Origin: Parerythrobacter aestuarii
Lineage (GTDB): Bacteria > Pseudomonadota > Alphaproteobacteria > Sphingomonadales > Sphingomonadaceae
Reading direction: 5' to 3'
NCBI RefSeq assembly: GCF_030140925.1
Contig: NZ_JARBWD010000001.1
Span: 1,674,001-1,738,000, forward strand
Length of the DNA: 64,000 nucleotides
Part shown: positions 1 to 7,649 of the stretch, piece by piece
How the letters are laid out: each line of letters opens with the position of its first letter
Numbering within the stretch: position 1 is the first letter of the stretch
The notes under the pieces: generated by a model
Seen by the model: only the letters and a program-made list of their open reading frames with translations
Database searches by the model: none
Told to the model about the DNA's origin: nothing
Position numbers and translations under genes: made by a program

Positions 1-2
1 AT

Positions 3-80
3 GCCGACTATGCCTTTATCGACAGCGGTTGGGGCGAAATCGAATTGACGGCGCAATCGATCCAGATCGCGTTCGACTGA
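3..80 (+). CDS. C-terminal end of an unidentified protein (partial)
   Basis: An open frame enters from the left edge and stops at the TGA at 78-80. The visible tail is about 25 residues and ends ...TAQSIQIAFD. The TGA lies 19 bases before the next gene, so the two may be co-transcribed. The fragment is too short to assign to a family. The alternating hydrophobic ending would suit a beta-strand, but that is only an impression. Confidence 0.5.
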   Translation, partial: ADYAFIDSGWGEIELTAQSIQIAFD

Positions 81-99
81 CACAGAAAGAATTTGAGTA

Positions 100-918
100 A
101 TGGCAGCCCTATCGGGTCTCATTCGCGTCATGGAAAAGGCTGCCCGCAAGGCGGGTGGCAAGCTGCGGCGTGACTTCGGCGAAGTCGAACATCTGCAGGT
201 AAGCCGCAAAGGCCCTGCGGACTTCGTCTCAAAGGCAGATCGTATCGCTGAGCGGACGATCTATGACGAGTTGATTCATGCCCGCCCCGACTGGGGATTC
301 GTGCTGGAAGAAGCAGGCATAATCGAAGGTGATCCGAACAAGCCGCGCTGGATCATCGATCCGCTCGATGGGACCAGTAATTTCCTGCATGGAATTCCGC
401 ATTTCGCAATCAGTATTGCAGTACAGGAACCCAAACTCGACGGTTCGGGCTGGGGCGAGGTAACTGCGGCGCTAATCTACCAGCCGATCACAGATGAGAC
501 ATACTGGGCTGAGAAAACTCGCGGTGCCTGGCTCCATGACGGACGCCTGCGCGTTTCCGCGCGACGCACCCTTCCGGAGGCTCTGGTTGCAACAGGCATC
601 CCGTTCCAGGGACATGGCGACTTCGCAGAATGGAGCCGCATTTTCGGAGCGATCGGCCCGGAAGTGGCCGGAATTCGCCGCTTCGGTGCGGCCTCGCTCG
701 ATCTCGCGTGGCTTGCTGCCGGCCGGTTCGACGGTTTCTGGGAGAGTGGCCTCAATGATTGGGATACTGCCGCCGGCTGCCTGATCGTGCGGGAAGCAGG
801 CGGCTTTGTCAGCGATTTCCGTGGCCGATCGCAGCCCATTCATTCGGCGCAGGTTCTGGCGGCCAATGATGCGTTGCACTCGAAGCTGCACAAACTTCTC
901 GCTAATGCGCTGAAGTAG
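100..918 (+). CDS. Inositol monophosphatase family protein (SuhB-like)
   Basis: A metal-dependent phosphatase of the inositol monophosphatase superfamily, 272 residues and full length for the family. Both signature motifs are present. The first is EEAG at residues 70-73 with DPLDGTSNF from 87, which supply the Mg-binding Glu and Asp residues. The second is WDTAAG at 221-226 with the third metal-binding Asp, followed by EAGG. In bacteria these enzymes hydrolyse inositol-1-phosphate or related sugar phosphates, and SuhB also binds transcription complexes. The exact substrate cannot be read from sequence. It follows the upstream partial gene by 19 bases and precedes tRNA-Leu. Confidence 0.93.
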   Translation: MAALSGLIRVMEKAARKAGGKLRRDFGEVEHLQVSRKGPADFVSKADRIAERTIYDELIHARPDWGFVLEEAGIIEGDPNKPRWIIDPLDGTSNFLHGIPHFAISIAVQEPKLDGSGWGEVTAALIYQPITDETYWAEKTRGAWLHDGRLRVSARRTLPEALVATGIPFQGHGDFAEWSRIFGAIGPEVAGIRRFGAASLDLAWLAAGRFDGFWESGLNDWDTAAGCLIVREAGGFVSDFRGRSQPIHSAQVLAANDALHSKLHKLLANALK

Positions 919-970
919 ACTACTTGCAGCCGAGGGCCGGCAGCGCTATCCGCCGCCCTCCTGGAAGCGT

Positions 971-1055
971 GCCCCTGTGGCGGAATTGGTAGACGCGCTC
1001 GACTCAAAATCGAGTTTCTAACGAAGTGCCGGTTCGAGTCCGGCCAGGGGTACCA
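971..1055 (+). tRNA. tRNA-Leu (CAA anticodon)
   Basis: An 85-nt class II tRNA with encoded CCA. The acceptor strand GCCCCTG (971-977) pairs with CAGGGGT (1045-1051), giving one G-U pair. The anticodon stem CTCGA/TCGAG (998-1002, 1010-1014) encloses the loop CTCAAAA, with anticodon CAA at 1005-1007, which reads UUG. A long variable arm follows, then the GGTTCGAGTCC T-arm. The discriminator A at 1052 is followed by CCA at 1053-1055. Confidence 0.97.
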
Positions 1056-1179
1056 ATCCGACAATCCCTTACCTGGCAACTTGGCCTTGTAACCTGTCGT
1101 GTCTCCTGCACGAATAGCGACGGGTTGAACGCGGCGTGGCAAGCGCACACAATGCCCGCCGCAAACAGGGGATTGCACA

Positions 1180-1764
1180 ATGACCTTCACACCTCGCGGG
1201 GCCGCCAAGGCTGTGGCCTGGGCTCTGCTGGCAACCGTCGCTACTCAGATATTCTACATGGCGGTGGTTGCGCCGACGGACGATGCGCTGTTGCGCAAGG
1301 CAACCTGGACGGCAGAGATGGCGCTGTTCTCGCTCGTCTTCGTAGCATCGCTTCCACTGGCTGGACGGAGCAAGGCACCGCTTGTCTGGTCAACCGTTGC
1401 CTTGGCAGGCGTGGTCAATGTCATCCAAGTGGGAATGGGGCTCGCTGAGTTCGGCCCGGCTCGTGAGGCAGCCGATGAACACGTATTCCGGACAGTTCTC
1501 AACGGCGCCTTCTTCCTCTATTTTCACGGAAAGGCGATGATGGGTCTCGCTGCGGTCGGGGTTGGCCTCGCAGCTATTCGGCAATCGAACACCACTGTGA
1601 GGATTATTGGTGGATTGTCGTTCCTGTCCGGTGCCGCTGCTGTCGTGCTTAATCTCTATAGTATGGCGAACGGGATGGACATCGTGTTTGCAGCGGGAGC
1701 GGCAGGTACGGTTGCGACAGCGTTCTTCGCCTTGATCGTTCTTGTAGGTAAGAATGAACCATAA
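1180..1764 (+). CDS. Multi-pass membrane protein of unknown function
   Basis: A 194-residue hydrophobic protein with about six predicted membrane spans. The first begins near residue 11, and the last ends close to the C-terminus at a short KNEP tail. I do not recognise a named family. No catalytic or ligand motif stands out, apart from a conserved-looking histidine in LYFHGKAMMGLA. It stands alone, 124 bases after tRNA-Leu and 106 bases before the SLC13 permease. Confidence 0.7.
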   Translation: MTFTPRGAAKAVAWALLATVATQIFYMAVVAPTDDALLRKATWTAEMALFSLVFVASLPLAGRSKAPLVWSTVALAGVVNVIQVGMGLAEFGPAREAADEHVFRTVLNGAFFLYFHGKAMMGLAAVGVGLAAIRQSNTTVRIIGGLSFLSGAAAVVLNLYSMANGMDIVFAAGAAGTVATAFFALIVLVGKNEP

Positions 1765-1825
1765 ATATCTGAATGGGATAGAAAAAATGGCATAGCCCAC
1801 AGGATAAGCGAGGCCCCGGAAGAGA

Positions 1826-1857
1826 TTACCGTTTGCGTCCTCCGAATGAGACGGTAA
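1826..1857. promoter_or_regulatory. Inverted repeat before the SLC13 permease gene
   Basis: TTACCGT (1826-1832) is repeated in inverse as ACGGTAA (1851-1857), separated by 18 bases, and ends 13 bases before the permease start at 1871. The arms could be an operator or a weak RNA hairpin. There is no U-tract, so it is unlikely to be a terminator. Confidence 0.25.
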
Positions 1858-1870
1858 CCTGTGCCTGGCT

Positions 1871-3685
1871 ATGATCGAGGCACCTTCCTTTCATGCGATA
1901 GCTGCCATGGTCGTAACGATCGCGATGTTCGTGGCCTTCGTTCGCGGCAAAATGTCGATCGAGATCATCTCGCTGCTCACCATCGCCGTTATTGCCGTCG
2001 GGCTCTATTTCTTCCCTCTCGACGGTCATAACCCGGCAGACGGCCTTGCGATCGCGTTTTCCGGTTTTGGGCACTACGCCCTCATTACCATTTGCGCGTT
2101 GATGATAATGGGGCGGGGGCTTGTCGTTACCGGAGCGCTGGAGCCGGCAGCGCGGTTCCTCGAAGGCGTCTTCAAATACAATCTCCAGCTTGGGATGCTG
2201 GTCAGCCTGCTGATCGCCTTTGTTCTCTCCATGGGGGTCAACAACACCCCGGTGCTGGTGCTGCTGATCCCGATCTTCGTCACGCTGGCGGCGAGGGGGG
2301 CCTTGCCCGCCTCGAAAACGCTGATTCCGCTCAACGCGGCATCGCTGTTGGGTGGGCTGGCAACGACGATCGGCACATCGACCAATATCCTGGTCGTCTC
2401 CATCGCGGTCGATCTGGGCATGGATCCGATGGGTGTTTTCCATTTCACACCGATCGTGCTTGTCGCAGCAGCTGTCGCCTTGCCGTACCTCTGGCTGGTT
2501 ATGCCTAGGCTGTTGCGCGACAACCGGGTCGAGAACCTGCAGCAAACGCGGCGGTTTCACACGCGACTGCGGGTTAATGCCGATAGCACTATAGCCAATG
2601 AGGAACTGGCGAGCGTAATTCCAAAGCTGCCTGCCGACTTCGAATTCCACCGGAAGGGTGATGGACCTGTCCGCCCGCAGGAACAGATCCATGTATCCGG
2701 CACGCACGACGCGCTTGAGGAAGCTATGCGCACGCTGGGCAGCGAAGTCGCTCCGGCGTGGGTGCTCGACAAGATCAAGCGCAAATCGAACGAGACCGGC
2801 AAGGACATCATCGTGTCGGAGATGGCCGTGACGGCTGACTCGCGACTGATCAGGCGTACCTTGCCCAGTTCGGGCATTGCCGATCTGTTTGGCGTCGCCG
2901 TTCTCGGGATCCACCGGCCTGACAGGCTGGTTGGAGAACGCGACACCTATAGTGAAGGTGGTGACCTCCGAATTGCGGAAGGCGATGTCTTGCTCGTCAT
3001 GGGTGTGCAGGAAGACCTGCAGGATTTTGCCCGTGGCGACAGCCTCCTCATTCTCGAAGGCATGCGCGAATTGCCGCGTCGATCCAAGGCATTGCTCGCG
3101 GCGACCATCATGGGCGTTTCTGTAGGCCTTGCCGCCTTTGGCTTCCTTCCTATCGCCATTGCGGCGCTGGCGGGCGCGATCGTGATGTTCGTGACCGGTT
3201 GCGTGAAGTTTGACCGGGTTGGGCGGGCCTTGTCGGGCCAGGTTATCGTTCTGGTCGCGGCAAGCATCGCAATCGGGCGAATCATCGACGAAAGCGGGGC
3301 AGCGGAATGGCTGGGGCAGGTGCTCGCCTACGGGCTGCGGTTCGATGCACCCGGATCGCTGCAGCTGGCCATCGTTATCGCAGCGATCATGCTGTTTATG
3401 ACCTTCCTGACCAATTTTGCGTCCAATGCCACAGCAGCAACAGTGGGGACGCCAATTGCGTTCAGCATTGCCAAACAGTTGGGTCTCCCGGCAGAGCCGC
3501 TGGTGCTGGCCGTCCTGTTCGGCTGCAACCTGTGTTACGCGACCCCGATTGCCTATCAGACAAACATGCTGATCATGGCAGAGGGGTCATACAATTTCAG
3601 CGACTATGTCCGCACCGGCATCCCATTGGTGCTGATCATGGTGACAACGCTCTCGTTCCTGTTGGCGCTGACCTACGGGATGTGA
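1871..3685 (+). CDS. SLC13-family permease with central TrkA-C (RCK_C) domains
   Basis: A 604-residue inner-membrane transporter of the SLC13/CitT-ArsB type. Residues 1-215 and 400-604 are membrane-spanning halves. The repeats NNTPVLVLLIPIF and NFASNATAATVGTPIAF are the paired hairpin-loop signatures of this fold. Between them lie two soluble TrkA-C type segments (about 225-300 and 310-395), which usually sense a small ligand or gate transport. The family imports dicarboxylates, sulfate or related anions; the substrate here is not readable. The M20 amidohydrolase gene follows 43 bases downstream in the same direction. Confidence 0.88.
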   Translation: MIEAPSFHAIAAMVVTIAMFVAFVRGKMSIEIISLLTIAVIAVGLYFFPLDGHNPADGLAIAFSGFGHYALITICALMIMGRGLVVTGALEPAARFLEGVFKYNLQLGMLVSLLIAFVLSMGVNNTPVLVLLIPIFVTLAARGALPASKTLIPLNAASLLGGLATTIGTSTNILVVSIAVDLGMDPMGVFHFTPIVLVAAAVALPYLWLVMPRLLRDNRVENLQQTRRFHTRLRVNADSTIANEELASVIPKLPADFEFHRKGDGPVRPQEQIHVSGTHDALEEAMRTLGSEVAPAWVLDKIKRKSNETGKDIIVSEMAVTADSRLIRRTLPSSGIADLFGVAVLGIHRPDRLVGERDTYSEGGDLRIAEGDVLLVMGVQEDLQDFARGDSLLILEGMRELPRRSKALLAATIMGVSVGLAAFGFLPIAIAALAGAIVMFVTGCVKFDRVGRALSGQVIVLVAASIAIGRIIDESGAAEWLGQVLAYGLRFDAPGSLQLAIVIAAIMLFMTFLTNFASNATAATVGTPIAFSIAKQLGLPAEPLVLAVLFGCNLCYATPIAYQTNMLIMAEGSYNFSDYVRTGIPLVLIMVTTLSFLLALTYGM

Positions 3686-3728
3686 GCGTTTTTCCGCTCC
3701 GGTTCGGTTTTGAGATGAAGGGAAGAGC

Positions 3729-5057
3729 ATGAACAAGGTTTGGGGAATCGGATCGGCGCTTGCGCTGGCTATGGTGCCGCAGGCAGCCCTGGCGGATGAT
3801 CTTCGCGATGATGTCGCCGACGACCTGCCCGGTTTGATGGAGGTGTACAAGGACCTGCATGCCAATCCGGAACTGAGCTTTGAAGAAGTCCGGACGGCGG
3901 CCAAGTTGGCAACGCTTGTTCGGGAGCTCGGGTTCGAAGTCACCGAAGGGGTTGGACAGACCGGCGTAGTTGCAGTCTTGCGCAATGGTGACGGTCCCAC
4001 CGTGATGTTGCGGGCAGATATGGATGGCTTGCCGGTGATTGAGCAGACCGGCTTGCCGTTTGCCTCCAAGGTCACTGCAACCCCGGCATCCGGCGTCACC
4101 ACCGGTGTCATGCACGCATGTGGGCACGATACGCATATGGCGGCGTGGGTAGGTGCCGCGCAGCTGCTGGTTGAGCGCAAGCAGCAATGGTCGGGTACGC
4201 TGGTCATGATCCTGCAACCGGCGGAGGAGATCGGCCTTGGCGCGCTGGCGATGCTCGACGACGGACTCTTCGAGCGGTTTCCCAAGCCCGATTATGTGCT
4301 TGGCTTTCATGATGCGGCGCAATTCCCTGCCGGCATGATCGGGTATTCCCCGGGCTTCGCGCTCGCCAATGTCGATAGCGTCGATATCACGGTAAAGGGC
4401 GTCGGTGGCCATGGGGCCTATCCGCATACGACCAAGGACCCCATTGTCATCGCCAGTTCGATCGTGATGCGCTTGCAGACGTTGGTAAGCCGCGAAAGCT
4501 CGCCGCTGGATCCCGCAGTGGTTACTGTCGGTAGCTTCCTGGCCGGTGCCAAGCACAACATCATTCCCGATGAGGCGCGGCTGCAGCTGACGGTACGCTC
4601 GTATAGCGATGCTTCGCGCAAGCTCCTGCTTGATGGCATCAAGCGGATCGCCCGCGCCGAGGCGCTGGCCGCCGGATTGCCGGAGGAACTATTGCCGGTC
4701 GTCACCATCGAAGATCCCTACACCCCGGCCACATACAACACCCCGGAATTTACCGAACAGGTGATGGCCGGGTTGCGTTTGCGTTTTGGCGGGGATCGCG
4801 TGATGCAGGTCCCATCCGTTATGGGCGGGGAGGATTTCAGCCAGTTCTACCGCGCAGATCGCGAGAATATCGAATCCCTGATATTCTGGGTTGGAGGCGT
4901 TCCGCAGGAGGACATGGAGAGGGCCGAACGCGGTGAGATCACCCTGCCATCGCTGCACAGTCCCTTCTGGGCGCCGGATGCCGAGAAAGTGATTGCAACT
5001 GCAACAGAAGCCATGGTTGCAACGACGCTCGACCTGATGGCGCAGAAAGGCGGCTAG
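3729..5057 (+). CDS. Exported M20 (M20D) family amidohydrolase
   Basis: A 442-residue zinc-dependent amidohydrolase of the M20D type, the family that includes hippurate and aminoacyl-amino-acid hydrolases. A clear signal peptide covers residues 1-22 (cleavage near ALA-D), so the enzyme should act in the periplasm. HACGHDTH near residue 130 provides metal ligands, PAEE the catalytic Glu and metal bridge, and GGHGAYPH lies in the lid/dimerisation domain. GGEDFSQF near the C-terminus carries the last motif. AAGGGAAG before the ATG is a good ribosome site. Its tail overlaps the convergent gene by 4 bases. Pairing with the SLC13 permease suggests that a released acid is then imported, which is inference. 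Confidence 0.9.
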   Translation: MNKVWGIGSALALAMVPQAALADDLRDDVADDLPGLMEVYKDLHANPELSFEEVRTAAKLATLVRELGFEVTEGVGQTGVVAVLRNGDGPTVMLRADMDGLPVIEQTGLPFASKVTATPASGVTTGVMHACGHDTHMAAWVGAAQLLVERKQQWSGTLVMILQPAEEIGLGALAMLDDGLFERFPKPDYVLGFHDAAQFPAGMIGYSPGFALANVDSVDITVKGVGGHGAYPHTTKDPIVIASSIVMRLQTLVSRESSPLDPAVVTVGSFLAGAKHNIIPDEARLQLTVRSYSDASRKLLLDGIKRIARAEALAAGLPEELLPVVTIEDPYTPATYNTPEFTEQVMAGLRLRFGGDRVMQVPSVMGGEDFSQFYRADRENIESLIFWVGGVPQEDMERAERGEITLPSLHSPFWAPDAEKVIATATEAMVATTLDLMAQKGG

Positions 5058-5596
5058 TAGTCGGATTCTTCCGGTTGTTGGCCGGGATTCGGATTGGCTC
5101 TCGAACGCGATGCCTCCGACATCTTCTTCATCGCCTCTCGCCGTTCTTCTTCCGTCCCGATGATCATCGGGTCATTGGTGCCGGCGAGCGATTTGCGAGT
5201 CTCGCTTGGCAACGCGAACCATTCCGCCTCCGTCAGGCCGAGCCGTTCCCAGATTTCCATGCCCGGCTTGGCACCCGGCGGCAGCCTGATGAAATCGCGC
5301 GAGCTAGAAGTGGCGGTTCCCATGCTGGCTGAACCTATGGCGCTGTCTGATCCGAAGCTACCAGCTGCCCCTGTCGCGTGCGGATCCTTGCGAATGATCT
5401 CCCGACTGCCGGAATTCTTGTCTGCTTCTTCGAGCCGGCGCTGCTCCGATTGCTTGGCCAGCTCGGTTTCGATCGCTTGCTGGGCCTCGCCGTCCGCAAG
5501 AACACCGACAAGCGCAGTCAAGCCAACCGTAACGATGGCGAAGTGGCGATACATCTTCGCCGTGTCGATCTTCTTGTGTTTCCGGTTGCGGATCAT
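5054..5596 (-). CDS. Hypothetical membrane-anchored protein
   Basis: 180 residues with a basic N-terminus (RNRKHKK) and one membrane segment at about residues 18-35, followed by a hydrophilic region rich in Ala, Glu, Ser and Gly. The stretch EQRRLEEADK may be helical. The segment IWERLGLTEAEWFALPSETRKSLAG looks like a small folded helical motif. The C-terminus is polar and probably disordered. No family is recognised. It converges on the M20 gene with a 4-base overlap. Confidence 0.65.
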   Translation of the reverse strand: MIRNRKHKKIDTAKMYRHFAIVTVGLTALVGVLADGEAQQAIETELAKQSEQRRLEEADKNSGSREIIRKDPHATGAAGSFGSDSAIGSASMGTATSSSRDFIRLPPGAKPGMEIWERLGLTEAEWFALPSETRKSLAGTNDPMIIGTEEERREAMKKMSEASRSRANPNPGQQPEESDY

Positions 5597-5654
5597 CTCG
5601 CCACAATAGCAGGAAATCGGTTAATCTTTCGCAAGGGATATGGTTTGAAAGTTG

Positions 5655-5686
5655 ACGGCCGCCGGGGCGTTAACCCCGACGGCCGT
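5655..5686 (-). terminator. Strong hairpin after the isocitrate lyase operon
   Basis: A 13-bp stem with one mismatch: ACGGCCGCCGGGG (5655-5667) pairs with CCCCGACGGCCGT (5674-5686) around a 6-base loop. It lies 42 bases beyond the stop of the small ORF after aceA. There is no clean U-run, so termination may be inefficient or Rho-assisted. Confidence 0.5.
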
Positions 5687-5728
5687 AGTCTCCTCCCCAG
5701 GAGATTGGTTTGCGTTCAGCTTGGCGGG

Positions 5729-5899
5729 TTAGCCATAGTTACCCAAGCGGTGGTGCAAGGCATTGATCTTGGCGAGTTCCTCGCGGTCCTCGGTCGCCTT
5801 TGCGTGGCTTTCCAGCGCTCGACGCAACAGCTTGAAGTCAGCGGTCGAGAGCAGGGCGCGGGCCCGGCCAGGTTCTTTGGCGGTGGTATCGCTCATCAT
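5729..5899 (-). CDS. Small conserved-looking ORF downstream of isocitrate lyase
   Basis: A 56-residue ORF beginning MMSDTTAKEPGRARALL and ending HHRLGNYG. A good ribosome site (AGGAG) lies 4-7 bases before its two tandem ATG codons (5899 and 5896). It follows aceA by only 8 bases on the same strand, so co-transcription is likely. The protein is charged, predicted helical and soluble, with no recognised domain. Its role is unknown; a regulator or stabiliser of the glyoxylate enzyme is speculation. Confidence 0.62.
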   Translation of the reverse strand: MMSDTTAKEPGRARALLSTADFKLLRRALESHAKATEDREELAKINALHHRLGNYG

Positions 5900-5907
5900 C
5901 ACTCTCC

Positions 5908-7506
5908 TTACGCAGCTTCGAACTGGTTCATGGTGTTGTCCTTGCCGCCAGCCTTGAGGGCCGCTTCACCGGCGAAGTATTCCTTGTGGTCGTCGCCGAT
6001 GTCGGAGCCGGCCATGTTCTGGTGCTTCACACAGGCGATGCCCTGGCGAATTTCTTCGCGCTGGACGTTCTTGACGTAGCCCAGCATGCCTTCGTCACCG
6101 AAGTAGCGTTTGGCAAGGTTGTCCGTGCTCAACGCAGCCGTGTGATAGGTTGGCAGGGTGATAAGGTGGTGGAAGATCCCTGCTTCGCGTGCGGCATCGG
6201 CCTGGAAGGTCTGGATACGGGCATCGGCTTCGGCAGCGAGTTCGGTCGCGTCATACTCGGCGTCCATCAAGCGGGCGCGGTCATAATTGGCGAGATCGCG
6301 GCCTTCCTCCTGCCAGGCGTCGAACACCTGCTGGCGGAAGTTGAGTGTCCAGTTGAAGCTCGGCGAGTTGTTGTAGACGAGCTTGGCATTCGGGATGACT
6401 TCGCGAATGCGGCTGACCATCCCCCCGATCTGGCCGATGTGCGGCTTCTCGGTCTCGATCCACAGCAGGTCGGCACCGTGCTGGAGCGAGGTGATGCAGT
6501 CTAGCACGCAGCGATCTTCGCCGGTCCCGGCACGGAACTGGTAGAGGTTCGAGGGCAGGCGCTTCGGACGCAGCAGCTTCCCTTCGCGGCTGAGGAAGAC
6601 GTCGCCATTCTGGATGTCAGCCGGATCGACCTCTTCGCAATCGAGGAAGCTGTTGTACTGGTCGCCCAGATCGCCTTCTTCCTTGGTGTAGGCGATCGAC
6701 TTGGTGAGGCCGGCGCCAAGGCTGTCGGTACGGGCAACGATGATACCGTCAGGAACGCCCAGCTCGAGGAAGGCATAACGGATCGCGCGGATCTTCTGCA
6801 GGAATTCCTCGTGCGGAACGGTAACCTTGCCGTCCTGGTGGCCGCACTGCTTCTCGTCCGACACCTGGTTCTCGATCTGCAGCGCGCAGGCACCGGCTTC
6901 GATCATCTTCTTGGCGAGCAGGTAGGTCGCTTCGGCGTTACCGAAACCGGCATCGATATCGGCAATGATCGGAACGACGTGAGTCTGATGCTCGTCGATC
7001 TTGCGCAGCAGGCGGTGCGTGTTGACGGCATCCCCGGCAGCCTTGGCTTCGTCGAGTTCGCGGAACAGGCCGCCCAGCTCGCGGGCATCAGCCTGCTTCA
7101 GGAAGGTGTAGAGTTCGCCGATCAGCGCCGGGACGCTGGTCTTCTCGTGCATCGACTGGTCGGGCAGGGGGCCGAACTCGCTGCGCAGGGCGGCAACCAT
7201 CCAGCCCGAGAGGTAGAGGTAACGGCGCTTGGTGCTGCCGAAGTGCTTCTTGATCGAAATCATCTTTTGCTGCGCGATGAAACCGTGCCAGCAGCCCAGC
7301 GATTGGGTATAGTTAGCCGGATCCTTGTCATAGGCCTCCATGTCGGCGCGCATGATCTTGGCAGTGTAGCGAGCGATATCGATGCCTGTTGGGAAACGGT
7401 TCTGGATCTGCATGCGGGCCGCCGATTCGGCGTCGATCGCATTCCAGGGCGCACCATTGGCTTCGATGGTGCTGCGCAGCTGGTTGATGGCGTTGCTGTA
7501 GGTCAC
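5908..7506 (-). CDS. aceA: Isocitrate lyase
   Basis: Cleaves isocitrate to glyoxylate and succinate, the first step of the glyoxylate shunt, needed for growth on acetate and fatty acids. The catalytic KQCGH is at residues 219-223, in the context DEKQCGHQDGKVTVPHEE typical of the long (about 530-residue) pseudomonad/sphingomonad form. DIDAGFGNAEAT upstream is the Mg/substrate region. I take the GTG at 7506 as start (532 residues): GGAG lies 7 bases upstream and homology begins at TYSNAINQLRS. The longer open frame to 7602 would add an atypical extension. The gene is divergent from the XRE regulator. Confidence 0.95.
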   Translation of the reverse strand: MTYSNAINQLRSTIEANGAPWNAIDAESAARMQIQNRFPTGIDIARYTAKIMRADMEAYDKDPANYTQSLGCWHGFIAQQKMISIKKHFGSTKRRYLYLSGWMVAALRSEFGPLPDQSMHEKTSVPALIGELYTFLKQADARELGGLFRELDEAKAAGDAVNTHRLLRKIDEHQTHVVPIIADIDAGFGNAEATYLLAKKMIEAGACALQIENQVSDEKQCGHQDGKVTVPHEEFLQKIRAIRYAFLELGVPDGIIVARTDSLGAGLTKSIAYTKEEGDLGDQYNSFLDCEEVDPADIQNGDVFLSREGKLLRPKRLPSNLYQFRAGTGEDRCVLDCITSLQHGADLLWIETEKPHIGQIGGMVSRIREVIPNAKLVYNNSPSFNWTLNFRQQVFDAWQEEGRDLANYDRARLMDAEYDATELAAEADARIQTFQADAAREAGIFHHLITLPTYHTAALSTDNLAKRYFGDEGMLGYVKNVQREEIRQGIACVKHQNMAGSDIGDDHKEYFAGEAALKAGGKDNTMNQFEAA

Positions 7507-7562
7507 GGTCAGTCTCCAATCTGGGGAAGCGGGGCTATGCAGTCTATTTCGCACCAGCAGCA

Positions 7563-7638
7563 TTACAGAGATAGAGAAAGTTACAGACTTTTTTGTCTTC
7601 AATCGCTAAGTCGGGCCTCATCGCGTGTAATAATGTAA
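7563..7638. promoter_or_regulatory. TTAC-type repeats in the aceA/regulator intergenic region
   Basis: The 143-base divergent region holds two direct copies of TTACAGA (7563-7569 and 7581-7587, 18 bases apart). Opposite in orientation is GTAATAATGTAA (7627-7638), which reads TTACATTATTAC on the minus strand. Spacing and symmetry suit binding of the adjacent XRE-family regulator and autoregulation. No known consensus was matched, so this is inference. Confidence 0.4.
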
Positions 7639-7649
7639 GGAAAATGACA

